Positions 33,004 through 44,255 are shown, counted from the first letter of the stretch. The stretch is DNA of 64,000 nucleotides from Drosophila pseudoobscura (GCF_009870125.1 NC_046683.1:35665869-35729868); one strand, 5' to 3'. Program-made: numbers and translations. Notes: a model not told the origin generated them from the sequence alone.

Positions 33004-34535
33004 TAAAACCTCGGAACTAAGAATATCCGGCTTTCGGTAAACACAATAACGTGGAAAGCAAATGCAACACTATCCAGGAAAAGAATGCTGAGTTTACCAC
33101 GCAAGCCTCTAACATGCTGATAAGTTACTAAGAGAGAAGTTAGTTTTTTAGAAGGGTTGAGGAAGTTGAGGTTGACGTTGAGGATGAGGATGGGGGGGAT
33201 GATTAGTGAGAGTTATTGGGGGCCTATTCTTCTTCTTTGCCTTAATCTCCTTCACCACCAAATGCTCCGGCACCACCGGCTCCGGCTCACCACCAAAATT
33301 TGGCAAAGCAAATGGTGTCAAACTGAGTTCGGGAGACGCTCATATTAAAAGTGGCTATCTCCCTGGCATAAGAAAAGTTGAACTTCTCCACCTTTAAGCC
33401 CACGGCTTTTTATTCTGCTTTGAATAAAAGTAATTACATCATTAGATGTGAGATCAGAGGCCAGCCGTGAGACAAAAACTTGTCGTTTTGGTGGGATTCC
33501 CACCAGTGGTTTGGGCACCACAGGCCTAGTACCTGTGGTGGCAATATCCGGAGGTCCGAAACGTCTATTTACTGGTGGGATCGGGATGGACGGGACAACT
33601 TGTGAGCTTGCGGACACTACGGACACGGACGCTGCAGACGTACTTGGCTGCACATTCTCCGAAGCGATGAATTTGGCAACCGAATCTGCATCGCCAGCAC
33701 CTGTCGTTGCCCTTGGGGTGGCAAACGAAATCAGATGCTGCACACTTTGAGTGGTCGGAGTCCGATTTTCGGCAACGAGCGGCTGAGCAACTATTGGCAC
33801 TTGCAGATCCCGCAGTGTGACCCTTTTGCGCCTCGGAGACTCATTCAGCAGTTTTAAACCGCTAAGCTGAGCCTCCATGACTAGGAGCCGATCGTATTAG
33901 TTTAAAAAAAAAAACCAACGGTCAGCTCCTTAAAGCCACTCCGCGTTTGCCTCATAAAAGCTACCATTTCTTTCTCCACCGCACGGCATGCCTCGCAACT
34001 GTAGTGCAAACCATTATGCTTTGAAATGGCATCACCCACAAGGCCAAAAAATCCGGCGCATTTTGCGTGCACTACGTTGACGCAGAGCCATCAGGGGATA
34101 ATCGGCTGATCGTCGGTGATCTGCTTATTACATGATTTTTTGGCGCAGACCACAGCGAATAAATTATAAAAAACAAATATCAACTATGATATGAGAGAGT
34201 AATAGCTAAAGCAAAGGCTACGAGATAAAGAGCGGGCTAAACTCATCGTGAGCGTACTTACAGAAAGCAACACACAAACACACGATTAACCAACGCACAG
34301 AATTAATTTCAAAATCAAATTTTTAACTATATAGGACAGATACTATATATACAGATACTATATATACTATATAGATCGCGTTATAGGACAAATTTTCTAC
34401 TGTAGGTTAAATGAGGATTTTAATCGAGGTTTATTTTGAAAAAACACCGGCTGTATTTGCAAAATAAAAGGAAAGGAAGCGGAGCGCAAAACAAAAACAC
34501 GTCTGGTCACTACAAAGAGAAGGACAAAGAGAAGC
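33004..34535 (-). mobile_element. CR1-like LINE, copy C, 5' part
   Basis: Continues copy C to the right of the gypsy array: end of endonuclease start, ORF1 and 5' UTR to about 34535 (AAAACAAAAACACGTCTGG). Beyond it hAT coding sequence resumes. Confidence 0.82.
33345..34160 (-). pseudogene. CR1 ORF1 (copy C)
   Basis: Frame 33345-33878 holds the coiled linker (LSGLKLLNESPRRKRV) and KRQVFVSRLASDLTSNDV; a run of A's near 33905 and stops separate it from the PHD-finger part, still visible as CEAC and CWLC-like Cys pairs at 33970-34150. Frameshifted and inactive. Confidence 0.7.
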
Positions 34536-34870
34536 TAATAACATTAGCAAAGTCAATGGACTTATTCAAGGAAGCTGAAAATAGACAATAGTCTATAACA
34601 TAACTGGGGATTTTGGAATGGATTTAAAAAAGAAATTTGAAGCAATTTTGAAAAGAAATCCTGATTTTAAAATCATTTCAAAAATAAATAGTCCGGAATC
34701 GAACCAGTCACAAATGAAAATATAGTAAAATATAAATTTGCTCCAATTACTTCCTGTGACGTTGAAAGAAGCTTTTCCGCTTACTAAATGATTTTTGGAG
34801 AGAAACGTCAGAGCGTCTTAATAAATAATTTAGAAAAAATTGTATTTGTTTACTGCAATTTAAATACCTA
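34536..34870 (+). pseudogene. hAT transposase C-terminus
   Basis: Frames read EKLITLAKSMDLFKEAENRQ, then FKKKFEAILKRNPDFKII, then KFAPITSCDVERSFSAY, a stop, and KRQSVLINNLEKIVFVYCN. The SCDVERSFS block with the following LxxNLE segment is the hAT dimerisation and catalytic-Glu region. Stops at about 34730 and 34785 and a frame change inactivate it. Confidence 0.8.
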
Positions 34871-35095
34871 TACAAAATCCAAATCGCTTTTAAATTTTTT
34901 TTGATTTGATTATTTTGTTGCATATTTTTTGCATAATTTGCATATACTTCGCTTTTTCTTAATTTTTTGCATATGTTGGCATATATTATGCATATAAATT
35001 TTATGAAATAATGCAGATCGTTTTCAAATCTACTTTTCATGAAACGAACTTCTGTCATCAGAATTTTTCTATCTTAATCCTTTAAAAATATGCAA
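34536..35095 (+). mobile_element. hAT transposon, 3' half
   Basis: Holds the transposase C-terminus and mirrored subterminal GCATA motifs (34915-35010). Completes the element begun at 14925, giving a hAT copy now spread over about 20 kb. Confidence 0.72.
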
Positions 35096-36215
35096 ATTCT
35101 GAGGTCTAGTAACGTCAGGTAGGTTTGGTGGAAAAAAGTCAAAGTGGGAATGTAGGAAATGGATTGTCAGTGACGTTTCTTCCAATTTGCTCAAATTTGT
35201 GCGTCATATAATAATAGGCTCTGCACACGTATAGGGTATTCACACTGACGACCATCCACCATCCATTTCGGGGATGGTCAGTAAGGTTTTGCCGTTCCGA
35301 AAATTTACCAGTTAGTCCACCATCCATTTTGGATGTTCCTAAACCGCACGTTTCTTTGCGATAGTTAGTCGATGGTTTTCAAATACAACTCTGAATAATT
35401 GTCACTCACATCTAAAAAATGATATCACTGCGAAAACGTAAACATGATTGTGACAATATAAACAAAAAACAACAAAAATCATGCCCAATGGCTCGGATGC
35501 ATTCAAGGCTGGCGATGAAATTGAATGCGGCATGGCCGAGTCTGCCAGGCTGCAGTTGCAAGTGTGTGGCGAATAAATGGCAGACGACTGCCAACATAGA
35601 ACAAATATGCATAATTTATTCTTCAGTAATGAGTTTTTTTCGGACATTATCAAGTTGGATCTGGACGGGTCATGTAGCTCCAGCACCTTTTCTGGCAACA
35701 GAAAAGGGGTCCCCGCCAAAGCGAACCAAAAAAGACGACACATCTGGGATGTATATAAATATTGTTGAGCTACTGAGGGGTTTTTAGCAGCGTCGTTTGC
35801 GATTTATATATTAAAAAGTGGGTGATGGTATATTATGCGATACATCGGAGAAGAAATAGCAAAGGGCAGGCGGGTTGAATTTCCCATGCTCTAATGCAAG
35901 CGAAGCTTGCCCAAAGACACATGGAGAGATCGAAAGCAAAAAAAAGGTGCAAGATAAAGACGAGAACGATCGGCTCCATAGGCTGACGCCGTGCGTGAGG
36001 TTAATATATGTATGTATAGATGTATTTATATATATGTATACAGATCGATGACAATATGGTACAGTGAGCAGTGCATATTCAAAAGAATAATAGGTTTACT
36101 TTGCTGCTGCACCACTGGCTATAATTTATGGATTAATTGCTATCATGCTGCGTAACCCAGCAGAGTCAAATCCCAGCTATTGCAAAATTAATTTCTGCTG
36201 ATGCTCTCGCCTTAA
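35096..36215. other. Old noncoding DNA, no gene recognised
   Basis: A plus-strand frame of 122 codons at 35419-35787 lacks any motif I know, and equally long frames exist on the other strand. 35238-35385 is one copy of a dispersed repeat whose partner is at 38793-38930. TATG/TATA-rich tract at about 36005-36045. Confidence 0.45.
35238..35385 (+). repeat. Unclassified dispersed repeat, copy 1
   Basis: Shares with 38793-38930 the ordered blocks CACACTGACGACC, GTTTTGCxGTTCCGAAAA, CCGCAC, and GATAGTTA followed by CGATGGTT. Roughly 150 bp, diverged, no terminal repeats found. Confidence 0.55.
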
Positions 36216-36482
36216 CTAACCAATTATTCGGAAAAATTGAATTTTTTCAACCATATTGTCAAAATAGATCATTTTGATAGGATCCATTGTGGTCTTAAAA
36301 TTCGGTGCCATTCGAACCAAGCAAAGTTGTTTGAAAACGCCTTTATGTTTTCCCATGAAAGAAACCTCGTGATTTCTAAGCGCAGAAGCAATTTTTGCAT
36401 TAGCGCGTGCTGCTTGTCTTTCAGTTCCACATCTTTTCACAAACACAAGCCCTTTAATAATTGCTCTAGTCGTTATAAAACT
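36216..36482 (-). other. Unrecognised exon-like ORF
   Basis: An open frame of about 87 codons in which codon use and composition look protein-like (FVKRCGTERQAARANAKIAS, LCLVRMAPNFKTTMDPIKMI). It is bounded upstream by an AG (ACTAG) near 36470 and downstream by GTTAGT, so it could be an internal exon of a host gene, but I do not recognise the protein and no neighbouring exon is visible. Confidence 0.3.
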
Positions 36483-36604
36483 TTATGTAGGGATGGGTAG
36501 TATTGGTCCATCATCGATCTCCAATCGACTGATTCTCGACTCTTTTATTTATGTAATTTTTTCTTGATTTTAAAATATTATAATAGATGTAATTATGTTT
36601 TTTG

Positions 36605-37340
36605 CTGTTACTATTAGAGCAACTTGGTCAGTCTACGCGGCCAGTCTTCCAGGCAGGGGCTAGAATGGCTTTGCAGATCATGACATTGGTTTTTAAACTG
36701 AGCTTGTTGCTTTTTTTAAGTAGCCAGAACATTTTCTGGGCTTTACCTACCAACTTGCAAAAGTTAAACGTGCATCCAGTGTAACTCCGCGGTATGTGGG
36801 ATTCCTACGCTGCTCCACGAGATTCCCAAGCAGGAAGCCAAATGGGCCAGAGCCCATTCTTAAAGTGTACATCACCACTGCACATTTATCAGGGATTCTG
36901 GAGATGTTCCATCAGCTGGCCCAGCTTTCAAACAGATTGAGGTATTGCTCTAGATTGTCTGTGGCATCATAGACACAGCTAGCCCTCGAAAGTACTGCTG
37001 TTTCGTCAGCAAATGTTGCCACCTTGAGGATCTGCCCTTGTTGCCTTCAGAACGTAGTGGAATTTGGCATGTCGTAAGTGAATAAGCAGTACAATGTCGG
37101 CCCAAGCCCGCTGCCTTGCGGTACTCCTGCCTTGATAGTCTTGGTCAAAGAAGCTGCACCATCCTGTCCTCTCCATCAGAAAACTTTTGATAGTTTTATA
37201 CAAGTTGTTCATCACTTTGATCTTGACAAGGAGTCCCTCGTGCCACACCCGGTCAATAGCCTGCGAAATATCCAGGTAAGGAGACACAGTATACAGCTTG
37301 TTTTGGAAGCCGTATAGTATGTGTTAAACTGGAAAGGTGA
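36605..37340 (-). mobile_element. Jockey-like LINE RT fragment
   Basis: Minus-strand frames read YLDISQAIDRVWHEGLLVKI, then GVPQGSGLGPTLYCLFTYDM, then ATFADETAVLSRASC (FADD-like site with D to E change) and the thumb with SLKTNVMICKAILAPAWK. Order and motifs match the Jockey clade. Frameshifts near 37130 and later; no 5' or 3' ends. Old remnant. Confidence 0.78.
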
Positions 37341-37925
37341 CCTTCCACTTATAAACCACATACCCAAATTAAACGTATTCGGAGCAATTGATCAATTCGC
37401 GACAATTCAACACGTCAATTAGTTCTTTTGGATTAAACAATTTACAAAATATATACGTGGAAGAAAATAAAATAATTTTTCGTCCTAGGCCCACTAAATT
37501 TCTGCCCGAATAGCTTTGCTAAGCTACGAAATAACCACAAATGGTATTCCCATATTATCAAATGTAATGAAAATTTTTGATAAGCTCAGCCAAAAACAGT
37601 ATAAAAAACCTTTAGCCGACTACTTTTCACTTTGAAAACTCGGGAAAAGTTTAAATAAATGTATTTCTTGGGGGTTTGTATTGGATCAAGTTCATTAATT
37701 GGGCGTCATTTAAGGTTTTGTTGGTAAAACTATTACGATTCCCATGATTCCCAACCAGTTGTATTTCGAGTAACGCAATTTAACGGAAAAATGCGGCATT
37801 TCAAAGTTTGGACACACGACGGCACATTAACCGTTTATCCATAGATTTTAATAAACGTTATGACATTTTTCCGTCCTTCTTATTATTATTATTATTCCGT
37901 CAGCTATAAACATCAAAAATTTCGA
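37341..37925. other. AT-rich DNA, nothing recognised
   Basis: No coding frame above background. A short TTATTATTATTATT run near 37880. Confidence 0.45.
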
Positions 37926-37929
37926 AATT

Positions 37930-38310
37930 TCATTTTATTCGCCTGGCTATAATAATAATCCGATCTGATTTATATTCTGCAGTCTGGAAGATGTGGACAT
38001 TCTAATTTTGTTTTCTCGTATCTTCCAAATTGTAGATGCGACAGATTTTCGTCATTTGTGGGGACGAAAAGAGGCATGTACAAATTTTGAAACAAACTTG
38101 ATGATGTGTAATATCACGGGAGTGTGGATAAAAAAATTTGTTGCTCTAACTTTTATAGTCTCTGAGAACTAGCCGTCAAAAAAGAAGGACGGGGATGGAC
38201 AGACAGACATGGCTCTATCGACTCGGCTATTGATGATGATCAAGAATACACATATCCATTTTCCCCAAAATTATAATATATCTCTATATTCTTGTTGAAT
38301 ATCTGGTATA
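37930..38310 (-). mobile_element. DINE-1/INE-1-type Helentron, old fragment
   Basis: Inverted, diverged DINE-1 sequence: TTTTCTCGTATCTTCCAAAT, GACAGATTTTCGTC, GGACAGACAGACATGGCTC, TCGACTCGGCTATTGATG and the TATCTGGTATA end. Much more diverged than the copies at 47865 and 51396. Confidence 0.7.
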
Positions 38311-40094
38311 AAAATCGTAAAGAGGTCCTGGACCTCGCACTTTCCACTCACAAGATTCAGAGATACATAGTATACTGGAGGGTCCTGGAAGAACATTTCT
38401 CGGAACTCAGGTACTTGAAAACTTGCTCTCTACCGAGTCTAGTTCAATTCTGGCACTTTAGGCGGACAAACTGGATTTTAAGAATACCTGAGCCGCATTC
38501 TCCATGAGTCCCTGAGCCTCCTGAGGAGAAGATTTCACGGGAGGCCACGACCGTCGAGTTCAAAGGCCGAAAAACCTGAATGGTATACTCTTACACTAGG
38601 GGAACTCCGTAAAGCATCGCGGAAGTTCTTCAAAAAATCCAAAGCTTTAAATGGTTCTAGTGGGAATCCAGGTTTCACTTCTGTCAAGCTGTGTGGGAAC
38701 AAGCTATAAGCTAGGCTCGTAGCCAATTTCCAATGCATCGTGTGAACGAATATCGTCTGAGGTAATATTATTCAAAACTACCATTATAGGCTTTTCACAC
38801 TGACGACCGTCCATATCGAGGTTGGTCCGTAAAGTTTTGCTGTTCCGAAAACTTGACAGTTATTCCACCAACCGCCGGGATGATCCTTAGCCGCACTTTT
38901 CTATGTGATAGTTAACCGATGGTTCTCAAACAATGATGGACAATAAAAATTAGTTCTCGCGTAGACATTATTCAAATCTTAATTCGAATTTAAAATCGTT
39001 GAAAACTAAAAAAAAAAATACAACAGACACAATACAAAAATGAGAAACCAACAATTGGTGGTAATAACTACACGTACGTATGTATGTTTTTTTTTTTGTA
39101 TAGTATTTTGCAGCCATTACATAAACACGCAATACACGCTTTTCACTCATGATAGTACTACATATTTGCGGGGGTCCCAAAATAGTTCCGTAAAATGTCG
39201 ACCAGAACAGATACAACTGCAGCTCTAGTAATTTTTCTGCAACCAAGGCGCCGCACTCAGCTCATTCGAAAAATGCTTGGAGGTGCAGCTAAAGCCAAAC
39301 TAATTGCCAAACAAAGCCGCTGCAATTATAAAGGGAGTCCAAAGAGTAAGGTTTAGTGTGCATACATAGCTAATTATAGCCAATAAAGTAGATAATAAAA
39401 ACAAAATCTACTAATTAAAAATTTTTAATATATCACTATTCTGACCAAAACTTTGTTTATTTTTTATGCTCATCAGCTGCTCTTTGACGTATAGTAGATG
39501 GTGGATGGTGCTATTGTGAAACTGGGTTTCACATCACAGAAAAAATCCCAATGTTCCCTCGGGATGTGCTCAGTGTGCAGAGCATATAACAGATAGGTTC
39601 AATAACGAAAATAAGTCAATCGGTATACCTTATCGATAGTTCTATGCAGTAATTATTTCTTGTAATTGAATAGTATTATCGGAGGATGTTCTGGTGTTCG
39701 ATTCTTGAAAAGTTAGGAATTTAAAAAATAGACAATGATAAAATCCACCTGAACCAGTGCTACAATAGTTTTGTACTGGATTGTTGAAAAATATCTAGAT
39801 ACCCAAGAGAACAACATTTAAGACTGTTAATGACAAAATAGTGAAATCTCCAAACTTAAAATACGTGATTTAATTTTGTGGTTTGTTTGTAACGCAAAAA
39901 ATTTTTCGAACATTAATGTACAATCTGCATGTTTACATACATTTCAAATCAACATCAGATATCTAGGCGATTATCAGCAAAATATATACTATATAGATAG
40001 TACATTTTGCGGTCGGATGCCTTATGGCTGTCACATTCATATGTATGTATGTATGTATGCATACCCGAATTTCAATAACCCCTAATTCATTGCG
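38311..40094. other. AT-rich DNA with one repeat copy; no gene recognised
   Basis: Contains the second copy of the unclassified repeat (38793-38930). Frames at 38292-38507, 38968-39246 and 39876-40085 are short and without motifs. TATG microsatellite at about 40040-40060. Confidence 0.45.
38793..38930 (+). repeat. Unclassified dispersed repeat, copy 2
   Basis: Partner of 35238-35385, same orientation, same block order, clearly diverged. Confidence 0.55.
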
Positions 40095-40172
40095 TACCAT
40101 ATGTATATATATGAATGTATATATATATATATGAATGTATATGTATATATATGAATGTATATGTATTCATGA
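40036..40172. repeat. TATG/TATA microsatellite cluster
   Basis: GTAT tetramers near 40040-40060, then three imperfect repeats of ATATATATGAATGTATAT at 40098-40172. Confidence 0.8.
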
Positions 40173-40194
40173 ACCAGGTATCATACATATTCTA

Positions 40195-41224
40195 CAGTGG
40201 CGAGCACGTGTGGATACATGTTCATCACTTTTCACTTTAAGCGCCTGTAAAATCTTTAAAAATCAATCAATCCTTGTGATTTTTTTTTTTAAAGATTCAT
40301 TAAGTTATTGAGAATGAAAAAAGACAAGAATTTCAATTCAAAGAGATCCTTTTCCTTAAGAGATTTTAATTTGTTCAAAAAATGAGCATGTATCCACTTT
40401 TGCACGTTTCAAATTTTTTACTTTAATAATTTTTTAAAAATATTTTTTCCAAAGGTCCTTAGTTTTTATCATATTCCGAATAAGTATTGGCATACTCTCG
40501 ACTAAATTTAGTAGGTGCTGGAAAGGTATCATGCGCCACTCCGACCTCACGCGCTCTCAAAGACTCGCCCAATCCCTTTGGTGCAGACTCGTACTTTTCC
40601 AATGTTTTTTAAACAGAGCCCATTGATTTTCAATGGGATTTAGATTTGGACTATTCATCAGGCCACTGGATTAAGTGAAAACTCGAATTATTGGGACGAT
40701 TTTTCACGAGTTTAGCCGTGTGCGTCGGGCTACCGTATGGCTGGAAAGTGATCTCGGATATGGGGAAGTCACATTTCTCTATAAAATTTGACAAAATGGG
40801 TTCCTCTGTTTAAAAAACATTAAAAAGTACGAGTGTGCACCAAAGGGATTGGGCGAGTCTTTGAGAGCGCGTAAGGTCGGAATGGCGCATGATACCTTTC
40901 CAGCACCTACTAAATTTAGTCGAGAGTATGCCAATACTTATTCGGAATATGATAAAAACTAAGGACCTTTGGAAAAAATATTTTTTAAAAATTATTAAAG
41001 TACAAAAATTTGAAACGTGCAAAAGTGGATACATGCTCATTTTTTGAACAAATTAAAATCTCTTAAGGAAAAGGATCTCTTTAAATTGAAATTGTTTTCT
41101 TTTTTCATTCTCAATAACTTAATGAATCTTTAAAAAAAATCACAAGGATTGATTGATTTTTAAAGATTTTACAGGCGCTTAAAGTGAAAAGTGATGAACA
41201 TGTATCCACACGTGCTCGCCACTG
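40195..41224. mobile_element. Palindromic Tc1-type element with long inverted arms
   Basis: Starts CAGTGGCGAGCACGTG and ends with the inverse, CACGTGCTCGCCACTG, between TA dinucleotides (40193-40194, 41225-41226). Arms of roughly 420 bp (40195-40618 and 40805-41224) are near-perfect inverted repeats. The 180-bp centre reads on the minus strand as Tc1 transposase pieces: AHTAKLVKNRPNN and LNPIENQWALFKKHW (the Glu of DD34E). A frame at 40810-41040 is arm sequence, not a gene. Non-autonomous hairpin derivative. Confidence 0.85.
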
Positions 41225-41292
41225 TATATCAAAAGTCATTTTAGCCATGCCAGTCTGTCCATCCTGCTTGGCGCCAGAGACTATAAGACCTA

Positions 41293-41512
41293 CAGTGGCG
41301 AGCACATGTGGATTCATGTTTATCACTTTTCACTTTAAACGCCTGAAATGAATCAATCCTTGTGATTTTTTTTTCATAGATTGTTTAATTTTGTGAGAAT
41401 GAAAAAAGGCAATAATTTCAATTCAAAAAAATCCTTTTCCTTAAGAGATTTTAATTTGTTCAAAAAAATAGCATGTCTTTTTCATTCTCACTGATATAAA
41501 GAATCTATAAAA
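41293..41512 (+). mobile_element. Tc1-type palindromic element, deleted copy
   Basis: Starts CAGTGGCGAGCACATGTGG after TA and follows the arm of the element above for about 180 bp, then a short inverted stretch (TTTTTCATTCTCACTGATAT...AATCTATAAAA). Right arm mostly lost; abuts DINE-1. Confidence 0.75.
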
Positions 41513-41515
41513 AAA

Positions 41516-42062
41516 ACGAGGGAGAACGTTGTTAGTTGCTGCGGAGACCGAAACTCTACATTTATACCCGATACTTAGCCAGTATGGCTTTCCTCCGGCA
41601 GACGCCACTAATATTGAACGACACGACGTGCGTGCGAGAGATACAGAAAATCAGTCTCAGCGTGACGTCGGGCGCTGCGGAGCCACATCAAATTGATTTG
41701 TTCCTTTTGGCTATAAAAATAATCCGATCTGATCCAGATTCAGCAATCTGATAGATATGGTCATTCTCTATGATTGTGCGTTTTCTCGAATCTGCAATAT
41801 TGTGGATGCAACAAATTTTCGTGCTTTGTGGGGGCGGAAGGGGCTGTGGCGAAATTTTAAGATATATGTTTTATAGTGAGATCTAACAGGAGTGCGGATA
41901 CCAAATTTGGTTACTCTAGCGTTAATAGTCTGAGATATGTGGATGCCCCAGATTTTCGTCCTTTGAGGGGGCGGAGGGGGGTGGGGCGAAATTTTGACAC
42001 AAAACGGTCAAGGTCCGATATCACAGGAGTGTGGATACCAAATTTGGTTGCTCTAGCTCATA
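41516..42062 (-). mobile_element. DINE-1-type Helentron, 3' half, inverted
   Basis: Begins ACGAGGGAGAACGTT, the inverted 3' terminus, then the subterminal TATACCCGATACTTAG block and CTCCTCCGGCAGACGCC, and runs through the conserved CCACAGATTTTCG units until about 42062. The 5' half is missing. Confidence 0.83.
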
Positions 42063-42064
42063 TA

Positions 42065-43560
42065 AACTACTGGACAAAATTATAAGTACACGCTTATGAG
42101 CTTTCGTTCACGTCCTATAAAACTTTTCTAATAAACATAATTAAAAAATCAAATTTACTTTTAGTTTTATAACCTACAATAGACTATAAAAATGTTTATT
42201 ATAAGCATTGTTCATTTCAAATATATATTTTATGACCGATTAAAGCTTAAAAACATAAACAAGGGCTGGCCAAAATAATAAGTACAGCAATTCTCCACAG
42301 CGAAAAACTAAAAGCGTATCAAAATTTGTCCGCTTTTTTCTTATAATTTATAATCATTTACTAGTATCAAAGACTATAAAATACCAAGATGTTACATGAG
42401 CGACCAAAAAGCTGTTCTATGGCGGGTCCTAACATTAGAACCCAAAAGGCACGAGGGAGCGCGCGGGGTTTCAATTCCCTTTTCGCCTGTACTTCGTCTC
42501 TACCACGACCCCGCTGCCCATCGGTTTCGTCTGTTCGGCAATTCTGGACTCTCGAGCCTCAGCACCGTCGAAGCGGTGGTCGCGGATCGCCGATGTCTTT
42601 GGAGCGGCACAGTGGGACCATTGGCCGTCTCAGCTTGCTAAATTAGTTAGTGAAACTGAGTTCAATAAATATTTGCACACTGAAAAAATGTTAAACTTTG
42701 AGTGTTTATATCTTCTAAACTAAAACTATCTTGAAAATTCGATTGAAAAATTCTCTATTAGATGCGTACATTAAATTTATCTAAAGCACTCATAAAATTT
42801 TTTTACTATTTCGGCTGAGTACCTACTGTGCCGCGCCAAAGACATCAGCGACCACGCTGCCCTACGGTTTCGGCACGCAGACGATTCATATTTTGTTTTT
42901 GTATTCTTTCTCTCGAGACACACCGACTCGACGCTGACCGAGGCATTGACGAAGCCGAGTAGCATTTCGGAGGCGATGGTAGCGTAAAAGAGAATTGAAG
43001 TAATAGCCCCCGCGCCCGTACCATGAAGCGTCAAACGAAAATTGAAAAAAAAATTTGTTCCTCATGCAACATGTTGTATTGTATAGTCTTTGCTAGAATC
43101 CTATATAACCACACTTATTTTGGATGACTTCGGCCATTCTTCTTGGCATACTAGCAATAAGTTTGCGGCAAGTCTCCACTGGAATCTCATACCACGTTTA
43201 TTGCACAAATTCTCAAAAATTATTTTTCTTTTCGAAAACTATTTTTACCAATTCGACGTTTCAAGTCACTCCAAAAGTTTTCAAATGGGTATAAGTCAGG
43301 AGACTGACTTAGCCAAGCCATGACGTTTAAATCTTTTTCCGTAAAACAAGCCTTGACCAGCTTTGAGGTGTGCTTTGGGTCATTTTTCTGTAGAAAGATC
43401 CATCTCAAGGGCAGGTTTTCCTCAGCATAAGGTTGCATAATGTCTGTCAATATGTTTTTATTTCGTCTCTCAATAATATAAGAAATGTGCCAAAAAGAAA
43501 CTGCACACTTTGTTTTTTTATAACTTCGATGCTTTTGTTCCGATTTCAATTTGTATTTTT
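42065..43560 (-). mobile_element. Tc1-like transposon remnant, split by a foldback element
   Basis: 42065-42367 and 43100-43560 flank the foldback element at 42368-43092. The right part encodes Tc1 transposase on the minus strand: NILTDIMQPYAEENLPLRWI, KNDPKHTSKLV (second catalytic Asp), WLSQSPDLYPFENFWSDLKR (Glu), and in another frame ETCRKLIASMPRRMAEVIQN. A frameshift near 43220 splits these. The left part has CTACTGGACAAAATTATAAG, like the Tc1-type end also seen at 55006. Confidence 0.75.
42368..43092 (+). mobile_element. Foldback-type MITE with 7-bp target duplication, copy 1
   Basis: 725 bp. Ends CAAAGACTATAAAATACCAA / inverse at 43073-43092, flanked by CTAGTAT (42361-42367) and CTAGAAT (43093-43099). 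Beyond the terminal 30 bp the two 300-bp halves are diverged inverted copies of each other (both hold GATGTCTTTGGxGCGGCACAG). Seven-base duplications and long inverted arms recall Galileo/1360-type P-superfamily elements. No transposase. Confidence 0.82.
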
Positions 43561-43599
43561 TTTAATCTTAGAGAAAAACATTAACTTTAAATTTTGTTC

Positions 43600-44250
43600 A
43601 TAAATTTAAAAAATGTCTAGCCTCTTATTTTAAATCGAATCTTTTGCTTAAAACCGCTCATTAAGTTCTGCACACACTCTTTGGTAATCCTACGGGTTGC
43701 ACGCATCCAGTTTTTTTTTCATGCCTTGCATGTTTTCGGAGAGACTACCATCCTTCTTTAAATTTCTTCTAACTAAGGCCCAAAATCGCTCTATTGGCCG
43801 GAGCTCTGGGTAATTTGGTGGGTTCTCCTCTGTTGACACAAAATTTATGCGTTTTGAATCAAGTAGCGCTAAAGTTGAGCGGGCATAGTGCGCGGACGCT
43901 AGATCTGGCCAAAATATTCTGGACCCATCGTGTTTTTCATAAAAAGGTATAAGATGCTTTGTCAAACACTCCTTCATGTACAAATCGGCGTTGATTTTCC
44001 CTTTTGTGAAAAAAACACTGGTTCTTAGGCCACAGGTGCAAATGGCCTGCAATATTAGCACTTTCTCCCCAAATTTACTTTTTTTCGGAACTTTTTGTTT
44101 TTTGTATGTCTTTAAATTATGGTGTTGCTTTATTCTTTGAACCATACTCATACTTGCTCGCGTTTTTTTTGCCAATTCTCGAACGGACATCGTGTTATGT
44201 TTGTGGATTAAGGCTAATACTTTTTCATCAATATTTTGATCCCTTGGACC
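43600..44250 (-). pseudogene. Tc1/mariner-superfamily transposase with internal deletion
   Basis: The frame 43690-44250 carries a helix-turn-helix end (MSVRELAKKTRASMSMVQRI), then jumps at KKSKF/GEKVLILQAICTCGLR, so the first catalytic Asp (usually MDDETYF) is lost. The rest keeps FFTKGKINADLYMKECL, FWPDLASAHYA (second Asp) and PELRPIERFWALVRRNLKK (Glu). A shift near 43690 moves the C-terminus (RRITKECVQNLMSGFKQKIR) to another frame. A DINE-1 at 44256 cuts off the N-terminus. Confidence 0.82.
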
Positions 44251-44255
44251 CTTTT

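Noticed and set aside
35419..35787. 122-codon plus-strand frame as a host gene
   Set aside because: Similar-length frames exist on both strands, no motif, no splice context, no counterpart elsewhere.
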